Source: Rhodococcus sp. Leaf247 (GTDB lineage: Bacteria; Actinomycetota; Actinomycetes; Mycobacteriales; Mycobacteriaceae). From it: DNA of 64,000 nt. Below, in pieces: positions 43,440 through 52,636 of the stretch. The notes beneath the pieces were generated by a model. That model was not told the origin of the DNA. It saw only the letters and a program-made list of their open reading frames with translations, and ran no database searches. The position numbers were made by a program, and so were the translations under genes. Each line of letters opens with the position of its first letter. The first letter of the stretch is position 1. Where the stretch lies: assembly GCF_001426185.1 (NCBI RefSeq), contig NZ_LMRP01000002.1, positions 874,423 through 938,422 on the forward strand. Reading direction: 5' to 3'.

Positions 43440-45014
43440 ATGAGCCCTGCACCACGGAACCGAATCTCGGCGGCGGTCGCCGGCGCGCTCACCCTCGCCC
43501 TCGCCGCGTCGGGCTGCTCCGTCGCGAACACCGACCGGAGTTCGTCGACCGACCCCGACACCCTGCGCATCGTCCTGAGCCAGGAGCCCCCCACGCTCGA
43601 AGCCTGCGACGTCTCGCAGACGTCGATCGGAGTGGTCACCCGGTCGAACATCACCGAACCGCTGATGGAGCGCAACCCCACCACCGGTGGACTCGAACCC
43701 AAACTCGCCGATACGTGGGAGCAGAACTCCGACCGCGAGTGGACCTTCCGGTTGCATCCCGGTGTGACGTTCAGTGACGGCCGACCCTTCGAAGCCGCGG
43801 ATGCCGCTCACTCGATCGAGCGCACCGTGAACTCCGACATCGGCTGCAACGTCGAGGGATACGTCTTCGGAGACGCCGATCTGACTGTGACCGTCATCGA
43901 TCCCCTCACTCTCACGGTGGCGTCGCCGGCTCCCGATCCGATTCTCCCGCTACGCATCTCCTTCGTCGAGATGGTCCCTCGGACGGCGAGCTTCACCGAG
44001 CGCGAGCGTGAGCCCGTCGGCACCGGCCCCTTCGCGCTGGACACCTGGGAGTACGGCCAGCGACTGACCCTGGTGCGCAACGATCGGTACTGGGGACCGC
44101 GTCCGGACTTCGCGAGAGCCGTCTACCAGTGGCGTAGCGAAGGAAGCATCCGAGCGTCGATGGTGTCCGGCGACGAGGCCGACATCGCCACCGGTATCGG
44201 GCCCGAGGACGGGGCAGGTGACCTGGGAGTGGCCTACCCGAACAACGAGACCACGGCGGTTCGGATCCAGGTCGAGGAACCGCCGCTCGACGACATCCGG
44301 GTTCGGCAGGCGATCAACTACTCGATCAATCGCAACGGAATCGTGCATGCGCTCTTCCGCGATCTGGGCCGGCCTGCCGCACAGTTGGTCTCACCGGGAG
44401 TCGTCGGCTACAACGACGAACTCGAAGCATGGCCGTACGACACCGACAAGGCACGCGCGTTGCTCGACGAGGCCCGGGCGGACGGTGTACCGGTGGATGC
44501 GAAGATTCGGTTGATCGGCCGCACCGGCCAGTTCCCCAAGGTGAACGAGACACTCGAGGTCGTCCAGAATGCGCTGTCCGAACTGGGCATGAACATCTCG
44601 ATCGAGATGATGGACTCGGCAGGCACGTCGCAGTATCAGGAGCGACCGTTCCCCGCCGACGCCGGCCCGTACCTGCTGGTGATCCAGCACGGCAACCAGG
44701 CAGGTGACTCCGCGTTCACCGTCGACCAGTACTTCACCAGCGACGGCTTCCAGAGTGCCTACGGGACACCGGAGTTCGACGCCGAGATCGCCGCGGCGAA
44801 CCAGCGCACCGGCGACGCTCGTCAGGACGCCTACGCCCAGCTGTTCGCGGACGAGCCGACCGAGATCATGCAGATGGCCTACATCGCCCACATGGAGGGT
44901 GTCCTGGCGAAGTCGGACCGCGTCGACTACACACCCGACTCGGCGACCGTCGACGAGATGCACCTGGCCGCCATGACGCACGCACAGGAGGGAGCGTCGG
45001 CGTCGGGTCGGTGA
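43440..45014 (+). CDS. Orphan family-5 ABC solute-binding lipoprotein
   Basis: 524 aa; GGAGG lies 5 nt before the ATG. The lipoprotein signal ends LALAASGC. SBP_bac_5 features include LRIVLSQEPPTLEACDVSQ, LEPKLADTWEQNSDREWTF, GTGPFALDTWEYGQRL, VRNDRYWG and DDIRVRQAINYSINR. Such proteins bind peptides, opines, nickel chelates or oligosaccharides for Dpp/Opp-type importers. No permease or ATPase of that type is adjacent; the flanking genes are the divergent dehydratase and, 1 bp away, the convergent xylulokinase. It must either use a transporter encoded elsewhere or act as a sensor. Confidence 0.9.
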   Translation: MSPAPRNRISAAVAGALTLALAASGCSVANTDRSSSTDPDTLRIVLSQEPPTLEACDVSQTSIGVVTRSNITEPLMERNPTTGGLEPKLADTWEQNSDREWTFRLHPGVTFSDGRPFEAADAAHSIERTVNSDIGCNVEGYVFGDADLTVTVIDPLTLTVASPAPDPILPLRISFVEMVPRTASFTEREREPVGTGPFALDTWEYGQRLTLVRNDRYWGPRPDFARAVYQWRSEGSIRASMVSGDEADIATGIGPEDGAGDLGVAYPNNETTAVRIQVEEPPLDDIRVRQAINYSINRNGIVHALFRDLGRPAAQLVSPGVVGYNDELEAWPYDTDKARALLDEARADGVPVDAKIRLIGRTGQFPKVNETLEVVQNALSELGMNISIEMMDSAGTSQYQERPFPADAGPYLLVIQHGNQAGDSAFTVDQYFTSDGFQSAYGTPEFDAEIAAANQRTGDARQDAYAQLFADEPTEIMQMAYIAHMEGVLAKSDRVDYTPDSATVDEMHLAAMTHAQEGASASGR

Positions 45015-45015
45015 G

Positions 45016-46410
45016 CTACCCGGCCCCCTCGGTCAGGTCGCGCACCTCGGCGTAGCGCGACCTGACCGACGGTGTCGGATCGGCCTCGAACCGAGGGATG
45101 TCCGACGCAGCCCAGACCGGCGGCTCGGCCGCACCCGAGAGAACCCATGCGGCTTGCCGCGCGGCACCGTCCGCCACGTACTCGCCGGCGGGGGGCACGT
45201 CGACGGGCATTCCGAAGATCGCCGGAGCGAGAACGCGCACCGCCTCGGACTTGGCACCTCCCCCGACGAGCAGCACTCTCGAGACCGACGCCCCCTGCTC
45301 GATCAGGTGATCGATACCGTCGGCCAGGCTGCACAGGAGTCCCTCGACCGCAGCGCGGGCGAGATGTCCGGGCGTCGAATTGTGCAGTCGCAGTCCGTGG
45401 ATCGCGCCGCTCGCGTCCGGTCGGTTCGGTGTCCGTTCCCCTTCCAGATACGGCACCATGACGAGGCCGTCGCTGTCCGTGGACAGCGCGAGCCGCGACA
45501 GTTCGTCGTGGTCGACGCCGAGCAGACGCGCGGCGGCGTCCAACACGCGCGCCGCATTCAGTGTGCACACCAACGGCAGTTGGCGCCCGGTGGCGTCGGC
45601 GAAGCCCGCGACCAGTCCCGACGGGTCGCGCGGGGCCACCGTGGAGACGGCGGACACCACCCCGGACGTCCCCACGGACACCACCAGATCGCCCTCTCCG
45701 GCACCCAGAGCCAGTGCGGCAGCGGCGTTGTCGCCCGTTCCGGGCCCGATCGCCGCGCCGGACGACGTGGTCCCGATCCGGGCGGACGGTTGCATCACCG
45801 TCGGCACGTGGGGGTCACGCCCGCGCAGCGCCAGGCCGAGCAGGTCGACGCGGTACTCGTCGGTCGCGGCCGAGAAGTAGCCGGTGCCGCTGGCGTCGCC
45901 CCGGTCGGTCGCGAGAGCGTCGAGGCCGCGAGCTCCGCCCAGGCGCCAGGACAACCAGTCGTGCGGAAGGCAGACGGCTGCAGTCCGATTCGCATTGTCC
46001 GGCTCGTGGTCGGCCAACCAGCGCAGTTTCGATGCGGTGATCGCCGCGACCGGGACGACGCCGACGGCATCCGCCCACGCCTGGCCGCCACCGAGCTCGT
46101 CCACCAGGTCGCGAGCGGACCGTCCGGATCGAGTGTCGTTCCACAGCAACGCCGGTCGGACCACTTCGCCGTCCTCGTCCAAGCAGACCATGCCGTGCTG
46201 TTGGGCTCCGACGGAGACCGCGTCGACCCCGTCCATCCCGCCGGCATCCGCGAGCGCCGCGTCCAGCGCGTCGGACCATCGCTGCGGATCGATCTCCGTC
46301 CCGTCGGGGTGGGCAGCGCGCCCCTGGCGCACCAGCTCGCCCGAATCGGCATCTCGAACAACGATCTTGCACGACTGGGTGGACGAATCGACACCCATCA
46401 CCAACGCCAC
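45016..46410 (-). CDS. xylB: Xylulokinase
   Basis: 464 aa, GTG start with AAGGA upstream. FGGY-family kinase: [11 protein letters not shown] at the N-terminus, the substrate-side segment [11 protein letters not shown] and LWNDTRSG, the phosphate region [11 protein letters not shown], and [18 protein letters not shown] in the C-terminal domain. It phosphorylates D-xylulose to xylulose 5-phosphate for the pentose phosphate pathway, completing arabitol or xylitol catabolism begun by the dehydrogenases upstream. It is monocistronic and divergent from a TetR gene across 46 bp carrying a dyad that could control both. Confidence 0.92.
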   Translation of the reverse strand: MALVMGVDSSTQSCKIVVRDADSGELVRQGRAAHPDGTEIDPQRWSDALDAALADAGGMDGVDAVSVGAQQHGMVCLDEDGEVVRPALLWNDTRSGRSARDLVDELGGGQAWADAVGVVPVAAITASKLRWLADHEPDNANRTAAVCLPHDWLSWRLGGARGLDALATDRGDASGTGYFSAATDEYRVDLLGLALRGRDPHVPTVMQPSARIGTTSSGAAIGPGTGDNAAAALALGAGEGDLVVSVGTSGVVSAVSTVAPRDPSGLVAGFADATGRQLPLVCTLNAARVLDAAARLLGVDHDELSRLALSTDSDGLVMVPYLEGERTPNRPDASGAIHGLRLHNSTPGHLARAAVEGLLCSLADGIDHLIEQGASVSRVLLVGGGAKSEAVRVLAPAIFGMPVDVPPAGEYVADGAARQAAWVLSGAAEPPVWAASDIPRFEADPTPSVRSRYAEVRDLTEGAG

Positions 46411-46423
46411 TGTCGCCGTCCTT

Positions 46424-46451
46424 CACGGTAGGGAACGTTCACGCTACCGTG
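46424..46451. promoter_or_regulatory. Inverted repeat between xylB and the TetR gene
   Basis: CACGGTA (46424-46430) and TACCGTG (46445-46451) form a perfect dyad with a 14-nt spacer containing AACGTT. It fills most of the 46-bp divergent gap, ending 5 bp before the TetR ATG. A bound TetR dimer could block both genes. That role is inferred. Confidence 0.55.
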
Positions 46452-46456
46452 AGGCC

Positions 46457-47149
46457 ATGGCCGCCCACGAGGAACCGCGCGAATCGGACGATGCGCAGTT
46501 CCGCCTCGACGTGATGCGTGCAGCGCTCGACCTGTTCGAGAGCAAGGGGTACGAGGCGACCACCGTCGACCAGATCGCGGAGAGCGCCGGCTTGTCGCGG
46601 CGCACGTTCTTCCGCCAGTTCCGGTCGAAGGAGGACGTGGTCTTCGTCGACCACGACGCGACCCTCGCCCACGTGCAGGACTTCCTGGGGACGACCGACC
46701 TCGACCCGCACGACGCCGTGTGCGAGGCCGCCGCGCGCGTGTTCGCCCGGTTCGCGGGCACACCCGACACCACTCGCCGGCGCTATCGCGTCCTGCAGAC
46801 GGTGCCCGCGCTGCGCGAGCGCGAACTGGTCATGGTGCTGCGGTACGAACGCGTCTTCGTCGACACACTGCGCCGCGGGGCACCCGGGGAGGAGCCGCTC
46901 TCCCTGGTGCAGTTCGCCGCAGCGGTCACCGCGACGCACAACTACCTGCTGCGCACATGGCTGCGCGACGGGGCACGACTCGAGGTCGAGGACGTGCGGC
47001 GCGCCCTCGGGGCGGTGAAGCGGCGGTTCGTCACCGACACCGCGGGTGACCGGCCCACCGCACTCGTGTTGCCGCCGGGGACGTCGGTCGCCGACGTCAC
47101 GACCCTGCTCGCACAGCACTTCGGGGACGGTCTCACCACCACCCCGTGA
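46457..47149 (+). CDS. TetR/AcrR-family transcriptional regulator
   Basis: 230 aa; ATG 46457. The helix-turn-helix is in FESKGYEATTVDQIAESAGLSRRTFFRQF, with the RRTFFRQF variant of the recognition helix shared with MftR/TetR_C_17-type regulators. The C-terminal domain includes LVQFAAAVTATHNYLLRTWLRDG and a longer tail ending near VADVTTLLAQHFG. The ligand is unknown. The dyad in the xylB/TetR gap is the probable operator. The 3' end overlaps the acyltransferase gene by 17 bp. Confidence 0.9.
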   Translation: MAAHEEPRESDDAQFRLDVMRAALDLFESKGYEATTVDQIAESAGLSRRTFFRQFRSKEDVVFVDHDATLAHVQDFLGTTDLDPHDAVCEAAARVFARFAGTPDTTRRRYRVLQTVPALRERELVMVLRYERVFVDTLRRGAPGEEPLSLVQFAAAVTATHNYLLRTWLRDGARLEVEDVRRALGAVKRRFVTDTAGDRPTALVLPPGTSVADVTTLLAQHFGDGLTTTP

Positions 47150-49235
47150 CCTCGCCGAGCGTGCTGTCGATCACCGGCACGAGCGACCGGACGTACGTCG
47201 CCGACAGGTGGTGGGAATCGTGGTAGACCAGCACGTTTCCCTCGACGACGCGACACACGTCGGGACCGCAGACCGCATCGGAGAAGTCGACGGGAACCAC
47301 CGAGGGGAACGGCAGCGACGCGGCGCGGGCCGGATCGATCTCGGACAGGACCTCACTGCGCGGCAGTCCGCAGGACTCGCTGTCGCCGCCGTCGGCAAGG
47401 CAGTCCGCAGCGCGATACGGGACGCCCTCCCTGCTGAGCCACGGAGTGTCCCGCACGGCCACGACGGGAAGAGCGAGCGCGGAGAAGCGTGCCCAGACGT
47501 CGAGGTACGCGTCGGGCGTGACGTCGCCGAACTCCGTGGGGCTCGGCCGCGTCGAGGTGGTGAACACCCAGTCGGGGCGGTCCGACGCGAGGATGTCGAG
47601 CACCTCCGAGGACCAGTCCCGGCAGTCCGGGTAGGGCAGATCCACCAGGAGCGGCTCGCCGATGTCGAGCGGGCACCCCATCTTGAGGTAGGTCACCACG
47701 GCGAACCCGCGGTCCCGGCCGATCCGGTCGAGGGCGGGGAGCCAGTGCTCGGCGTGCGATCCGCCGGCCAGGGCAAGGGTGCGCGTCGCGTCGGGATCTC
47801 CGTACACGCACGAGGTCACCTCGCGCTGCGTCATGTCCGCGATGCAGCCGTCCAGCGTCGACTGCGGCAGGTCCAGGTCCGCATCGAGCACGGTGGGTCG
47901 CATCGGAGCGTCCGGCACGGGCACACCGTCGACGAGTGCGAGCGCCCCCGGGTAGCGATCGTCGGAGCTCACGTCGGCGGTCGGCTGGGCCGTCGCTCGA
48001 TCGAGGTAGCCCTGCCAGGTCGCGCTCGCGGCGGCGAGGCCGATCGCTCCGACGGTCACCAGGGCGGTGAGGACGCCGCGGCCCGCGCCCCGACGGTGCA
48101 CCGGCTCCTCCACCCACGAGCGCGTGGCGACGGCCAGGGCGATCGAGACCACCACCACGGCGGATCCCGTCACCACGGTCACCGAGTGCCCGGTACCGAG
48201 CACCGCGATGAGGATCGGCCAGTGCCACAAGTACAGCGGGTAGGCGATGGAGCCGAGGAACTGCAGTGGGCGGGATTCGAGAGCGCGGGTCACGGCCGGT
48301 GCTCGGGACTCGGGAGCACCCGCACCGGCGACCACCAGCAGCATCGCGGCCCCGACGGGCACCAGCGCGGCAGGTCCGGGGAACTGCGCCGCACCGTCGA
48401 CGAGGAACCCACAGCCCACCAGTGCGGCGAGTCCGACGACGGCGGCCGCGGCACGTAGCGCGGCCGGCAGCACCACTCGACCGATCACCAGCCCGGCGAT
48501 CGCACCGACCGCGAGTTCCCACGTCCGCGCCCCGGTGTCGTAGTAGGCCCACCCCTGGTGGGTGCGGCCGATGTCGGACGCATAGCCGAACGACACCGCG
48601 GCGGCGACCGCGAGCACCGACACCAGCACCGGTGTGGTCAGGTCCCGACGACCACACCGTCGGCACGCCGCGGCGACGAGGAACACCACGGCGGTGACAC
48701 CGACGTAGAACTGCACCTGCACGGACATCGACCACAGGTGCTGGAGCGGACTGACCGACAGATCGGCCGCCGCGTAGTCGGACGCGGTCCGCGCGAGCTC
48801 CCAGTTCTGGACGTACGCCAGCGACGCGAGGAGCTGCCGCGTCGTCGCGTCCCACATCGTGAAGGGTCGGTCCCACAGGGTCCAGAGGGCCACCGCGCCG
48901 AACACCACCACCGCCGCGGGGTACAGGCGTCGGGCGGTGCGGACGACGAGGGGCCGCAGGACCGGACCGTCGGCTCGCTCGACGCGGCGCAGCACCATCG
49001 ACGTGAAGAAGAAGCCGGACAGGACGAGGAAGACGTCGACACCGCCCGAGACCCTGCCGAACCAGATGTGGAAGACGACCACGAGGGCGATCGCCAGCCC
49101 GCGGAGACCGTCCAGATCGACGCGGTGGCCCGGCCTACGCGCGCCGACTGCCCGGGCACCCGGCGCACGGGTCGTCGCCTGGTGGTGCACGACCACCAGA
49201 ATAAGGGACGGACGGTACGAGTCCGGAGCACCCAC
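47133..49235 (-). CDS. OafA/YrhL-type acyltransferase-3 with C-terminal SGNH domain
   Basis: 700 aa at most; several GTG codons just downstream of 49235 (VVVHHQ region) could be the true start. The N-terminal acyltransferase-3 membrane domain has VDLDGLRGLAIALVVVFHIW with the conserved Arg/His, followed by about ten helices including YPLYLWHWPILI. The soluble C-terminal SGNH-like domain has LALAGGSHAEHWLPAL as block I and the catalytic Asp-His in YHDSHHLS. It should O-acetylate or O-acylate an envelope glycan or glycolipid outside the membrane. Two Cys pairs suggest an extracytoplasmic C-terminus. Confidence 0.88.
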   Translation of the reverse strand: MGAPDSYRPSLILVVVHHQATTRAPGARAVGARRPGHRVDLDGLRGLAIALVVVFHIWFGRVSGGVDVFLVLSGFFFTSMVLRRVERADGPVLRPLVVRTARRLYPAAVVVFGAVALWTLWDRPFTMWDATTRQLLASLAYVQNWELARTASDYAAADLSVSPLQHLWSMSVQVQFYVGVTAVVFLVAAACRRCGRRDLTTPVLVSVLAVAAAVSFGYASDIGRTHQGWAYYDTGARTWELAVGAIAGLVIGRVVLPAALRAAAAVVGLAALVGCGFLVDGAAQFPGPAALVPVGAAMLLVVAGAGAPESRAPAVTRALESRPLQFLGSIAYPLYLWHWPILIAVLGTGHSVTVVTGSAVVVVSIALAVATRSWVEEPVHRRGAGRGVLTALVTVGAIGLAAASATWQGYLDRATAQPTADVSSDDRYPGALALVDGVPVPDAPMRPTVLDADLDLPQSTLDGCIADMTQREVTSCVYGDPDATRTLALAGGSHAEHWLPALDRIGRDRGFAVVTYLKMGCPLDIGEPLLVDLPYPDCRDWSSEVLDILASDRPDWVFTTSTRPSPTEFGDVTPDAYLDVWARFSALALPVVAVRDTPWLSREGVPYRAADCLADGGDSESCGLPRSEVLSEIDPARAASLPFPSVVPVDFSDAVCGPDVCRVVEGNVLVYHDSHHLSATYVRSLVPVIDSTLGEVTGWW

Positions 49236-49355
49236 ACGTGACCAGTGACACCAAGTGCCAATCGGCCATGGTCATCGGCACTCGGGTCCGGTACGCTGGC
49301 CACATTCCGTGACACTGCGTGCCACGATCCCTTCCCCACAACGAACGGACTCTTC

Positions 49356-50513
49356 ATGGCCGGCAACCCCAGCTTCGACCTGTTCCAGCTCTCCGACGAG
49401 CACAACGAGCTCCGCGAGGCCATCCGCGCACTCTCCGAGAAGGAGATCGCGCCGTACGCCACCGAGGTCGACGAGCAGGAGCGTTTCCCCGACGAGGCCC
49501 TGAAGGCTCTCAACGCCTCCGGTTTCAACGCCGTGCACATCCCCGAGGAGTACGGCGGCCAGGGAGCCGACTCGGTCGCAGCCTGCATGGTGATCGAGGA
49601 AGTCGCGCGCGTATGCGGTTCCTCCTCGCTGATCCCCGCCGTGAACAAGCTCGGCACCATGGGCCTGATCCTCAGCGGCGGCGAGGAGCTCAAGCAGAAG
49701 GTGCTGCCGTCCATCGCCGAGGGTGAGATGGCGTCCTACGGACTGTCCGAGCGTGAAGCCGGATCCGATGCCGCCGGTATGAAGACCCGCGCCAAGGCGG
49801 ACGGCGACGACTGGATCCTGAACGGCTCGAAGGCGTGGATCACGAACGCCGGCGCATCGTCCTGGTACACCGTCATGGCGGTCACCGACCCCGAGAAGAA
49901 GGCCAACGGCATCTCGGCCTTCATGGTGCACAAGGACGACGAGGGATTCTCCGTCGGCGCGAAGGAGCGCAAGCTCGGTATCAAGGGCAGCCCCACCCGC
50001 GAGCTGTACTTCGAGAACTGCCGCATCCCCGGAGACCGCATCATCGGTGAGCCCGGCACCGGCTTCAAGACGGCACTCGCGACGCTCGACCACACACGTC
50101 CCACTATCGGTGCGCAGGCCGTCGGCATCGCACAGGGCGCTCTCGACGCGGCCATCGCGTACACGAAGGACCGCAAGCAGTTCGGCAAGGCCATCAGCAC
50201 GTTCCAGGGCGTCGAGTTCATGCTCGCCGACATGGCGATGGAGATCGAAGCGGCCCGCCTCATGGTGTACTCGGCAGCCGCTCGCGCCGAGCGCGGCGAG
50301 AAGAACCTCGGTTTCATCTCCGCTGCGTCCAAGTGCTTCGCGTCCGATGTCGCCATGAAGGTGACCACCGACGCGGTCCAGCTCTTCGGCGGCGCCGGCT
50401 ACACCCGCGACTTCCCCGTCGAGCGCATGATGCGCGACGCGAAGATCACGCAGATCTACGAGGGCACCAACCAGATCCAGCGCGTCGTCATGTCGCGGGC
50501 ACTGCTGCGCTGA
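49356..50513 (+). CDS. fadE25: Acyl-CoA dehydrogenase FadE25
   Basis: 385 aa from ATG 49356. The first beta-oxidation step: FAD-dependent alpha,beta-dehydrogenation of an acyl-CoA. SYGLSEREAGSDAAGM and WITNAGASSWYTVMAVT are the FAD/substrate segments, the catalytic Glu lies in QIYEGTNQIQR, and LFGGAGYTRDFPVERMMRDAKI is the C-terminal signature. It is collinear with M. tuberculosis FadE25 (Rv3274c) as I recall it, including the end VMSRALLR. No electron-transfer flavoprotein or other beta-oxidation gene is adjacent. Confidence 0.95.
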   Translation: MAGNPSFDLFQLSDEHNELREAIRALSEKEIAPYATEVDEQERFPDEALKALNASGFNAVHIPEEYGGQGADSVAACMVIEEVARVCGSSSLIPAVNKLGTMGLILSGGEELKQKVLPSIAEGEMASYGLSEREAGSDAAGMKTRAKADGDDWILNGSKAWITNAGASSWYTVMAVTDPEKKANGISAFMVHKDDEGFSVGAKERKLGIKGSPTRELYFENCRIPGDRIIGEPGTGFKTALATLDHTRPTIGAQAVGIAQGALDAAIAYTKDRKQFGKAISTFQGVEFMLADMAMEIEAARLMVYSAAARAERGEKNLGFISAASKCFASDVAMKVTTDAVQLFGGAGYTRDFPVERMMRDAKITQIYEGTNQIQRVVMSRALLR

Positions 50514-50522
50514 TCACCCGAG

Positions 50523-50876
50523 TCACCCCCGCAGTTTGTCGATCTCCCGCCGGTCGCGTTTGGTCGGTCGCCCTGCCCCACGATCACGCACGGGTAGGGC
50601 GGCGAGCACCTCTCGCGGCGGCGGGGGTGGGCTGCGGTCGATGTAGCAGGCCACCGCGGCCGGGGCGCCCACCCGCTTGTTCACCAACTGGGTGACCTCG
50701 ATGATCTTCTCGAAGCCGCCCGCGCGGATACGTACCTCGTCACCCGGTACCACGTGTTGGGCCGGCTTCGCCGCGGTCCCGTTGATCTTCACGTGCCCAC
50801 CCCGGCACGCCGAGGCTGCCGCGGACCGCGTCTTGAACAGTCGCACCGACCAGGTCCATGCGTCGACGCGCGTCAC
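50523..50876 (-). CDS. S4-domain RNA-binding protein (Hsp15-like)
   Basis: 117 aa; GTG overlaps the stop of the metallophosphoesterase gene as GTGA. RVDAWTWSVRLFKTRSAAASA and GGHVKINGTAAKPAQHVVPGDEVRI form the S4 RNA-binding fold of Hsp15/YrfH proteins, and the basic tail GAGRPTKRDRREIDKLRG is typical. Hsp15 rescues stalled 50S-peptidyl-tRNA complexes in E. coli. The same function is likely but not proven here. Confidence 0.88.
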   Translation of the reverse strand: MTRVDAWTWSVRLFKTRSAAASACRGGHVKINGTAAKPAQHVVPGDEVRIRAGGFEKIIEVTQLVNKRVGAPAAVACYIDRSPPPPPREVLAALPVRDRGAGRPTKRDRREIDKLRG

Positions 50877-51364
50877 AGTCGCACCAGGTCGACGTCGCCG
50901 ATCACACCGTCGGCAAGTGTCAGGGTCATGTAGGTGCAGTGCGGTTGCCGACGCCGGTCGGTCGGCGATCCGGGGTTGAGAAGCCGCATCCCGTTGTCGG
51001 ACAGCGTGTCCCACGGAATGTGACTGTGCCCGAAAACCAGGAGGTCGGTGTCCGGGAATGCCGCGTCCATTCGTCTCTCCCGTCCCGTCTTCGCACCGGT
51101 CTCGTGAGTCACGGCGATCCGGACCCCCTCCACCGTGCGCCGAGCGATCTCCGGCAACCGGGACCTGACGTCGTCGCCGTCGTTGTTGCCCCAGCATGCG
51201 AGAAGGTCGCGAGACCGCTCCAGGAGGGCGTCCAGCAACGACGGCGCCATCCAGTCGCCTGCGTGCACCACCAGATCGGTGGCGTCGACCGCCTCCCACA
51301 CCGCGGCGGGAAGATCCCGCGCGCGGGTGGGGACGTGGGTGTCGGACAGCAGGAGCAGCCGCAT
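50873..51364 (-). CDS. Calcineurin-like metallophosphoesterase (YfcE/MJ0936 type)
   Basis: 163 aa. The two-metal motif set is complete: LLSDTHVP, VVHAGDWM, CWGNNDGDD, VTHE and GHSHIPWD, followed by NPGSPTDRRR. Small single-domain members of this family are phosphodiesterases with broad in vitro activity, and the natural substrate is unknown. It sits between the SDR (2 bp gap) and the S4-domain gene (4-nt overlap) in a tight three-gene operon. Confidence 0.9.
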   Translation of the reverse strand: MRLLLLSDTHVPTRARDLPAAVWEAVDATDLVVHAGDWMAPSLLDALLERSRDLLACWGNNDGDDVRSRLPEIARRTVEGVRIAVTHETGAKTGRERRMDAAFPDTDLLVFGHSHIPWDTLSDNGMRLLNPGSPTDRRRQPHCTYMTLTLADGVIGDVDLVRL

Positions 51365-51366
51365 CG

Positions 51367-52125
51367 TCAGTCCTTGGGACCGCCGGCGACGTAGACGACC
51401 TGGCCGGAGACGAACCCGGCACCCTCGCTGCAGAAGAACGACGCGGTGTGAGCGATGTCCTCGGGCTGACCGATCCGGTTGACCGGGATCTGCGACGCGG
51501 CACCCTTCTTGAAGTCCTCGAACGGCACGCCGACGCGCTCCGCGGTGGCCGCGGTCATCTCGGTCTCGATGAAACCGGGCGCGATGGCGTTGACGGTGAC
51601 GTTGTAGCGACCCAGTTCGATGGCGAGTGTCTTGGTGAAGCCCTGCATGCCGGCCTTCGCCGCCGCGTAGTTGGCCTGTCCGCGGTTACCCAGCGCGGAT
51701 GTCGACGACAGGTTGACGATGCGTCCCCACTTGGCCTCGACCTGGTGCTTCTGCACCTCGCGGGACATCAGGAACGAGCCGCGCAGGTGCACGCCGAGAA
51801 CGGCGTCCCAGTCGTCGACCGACATCTTGAACAGAAGGTTGTCGCGCAGGATGCCGGCGTTGTTCACCAGCACGGTGGGGGCGCCGAAGTCCGTGGCGAT
51901 GCGCTCGACGGCGGACTTCACCGACTCCTCGTCCGCGACGTTCGCGCCGATGCCGATGGCCTGACCGCCCGCGGCGGTGATGGCGTCGACCGTTCCGGCA
52001 CAGGCTGCCTCGTCGAGATCGACGACGGCCACACCGAATCCGTCCGACGCGAGACGGCGGGCGATGGCGGCGCCGATTCCTCGCGCACTTCCCGTGACGA
52101 TTGCTGTCTTGACCTGCTCGCTCAC
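51367..52125 (-). CDS. SDR-family 3-oxoacyl-[ACP]/acyl-CoA reductase
   Basis: 252 aa from the GTG before SEQVKTAIVTG, with GAGGG upstream. The cofactor loop is TGSARGIGAAIARRL, VNNAGILRD is present, and the catalytic Ser-Tyr-Lys is in NLSSTSALGNRGQANYAAAK. The C-terminus FVSGQVVYVAGGPKD is typical of FabG-like reductases. VVDLDEA after the second strand (Asp) favours NAD(H) rather than NADPH. It likely reduces or oxidises 3-hydroxyacyl thioesters, and its proximity to fadE25 hints at fatty-acid degradation. Confidence 0.88.
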   Translation of the reverse strand: MSEQVKTAIVTGSARGIGAAIARRLASDGFGVAVVDLDEAACAGTVDAITAAGGQAIGIGANVADEESVKSAVERIATDFGAPTVLVNNAGILRDNLLFKMSVDDWDAVLGVHLRGSFLMSREVQKHQVEAKWGRIVNLSSTSALGNRGQANYAAAKAGMQGFTKTLAIELGRYNVTVNAIAPGFIETEMTAATAERVGVPFEDFKKGAASQIPVNRIGQPEDIAHTASFFCSEGAGFVSGQVVYVAGGPKD

Positions 52126-52231
52126 GACTACCCTCTTTCTCATCTCGGCCCCGAAAACCCCGCGGCTCTCACTCTTTCTATCAAGTCACAGGAGTCGGCG
52201 GACCACCCCCGCTCGAGAAAGAGGCTCGACC

Positions 52232-52636
52232 ATGACCACTCGGCTCAACCCGTACCTGTCGTTCCGTGATTCCGCGAAGGACGCCATGGAGTTCTACCGA
52301 ACCGTGTTCGGCGGCAAGCTCACCGTCTCGACGTTCGGCGAGTCCGGCATGCCCGTCGAGGACTCCGAGCAGAACAACGTCATGCACTCGCAGCTCGAGA
52401 CACCGAGCGGCTTCACCCTGATGGGTGCCGACACCCCACTGTCGATGGACGTCAGCGTCAACGGCACGGTCTCGCTCAGCGGCGACGACGAGGCCGAGCT
52501 CCGCGGCTACTGGGATGCGCTCGCCGAGGGCAGTACCCCTGGCGTGCCGCTCGAGAAGGCGCCGTGGGGCGACTACTTCGGCATGCTGACCGACAGGTTC
52601 GGTATCGCGTGGATGGTGAACATCGCCGGCAGCTAG
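52232..52636 (+). CDS. VOC-superfamily protein (PhnB-like)
   Basis: 134 aa; AGAGG precedes ATG 52232. NPYLSFRDSAKDAMEFYRTVFGGKL is the characteristic PhnB/3-demethylubiquinone-methyltransferase-like VOC start, and APWGDYFGMLTDRFGIAWMVNI is its conserved end. The chemical activity of these single-domain VOC proteins is generally unknown. Its stop overlaps the stop of the convergent phosphatase gene by 4 bp (CTAG). Confidence 0.88.
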   Translation: MTTRLNPYLSFRDSAKDAMEFYRTVFGGKLTVSTFGESGMPVEDSEQNNVMHSQLETPSGFTLMGADTPLSMDVSVNGTVSLSGDDEAELRGYWDALAEGSTPGVPLEKAPWGDYFGMLTDRFGIAWMVNIAGS

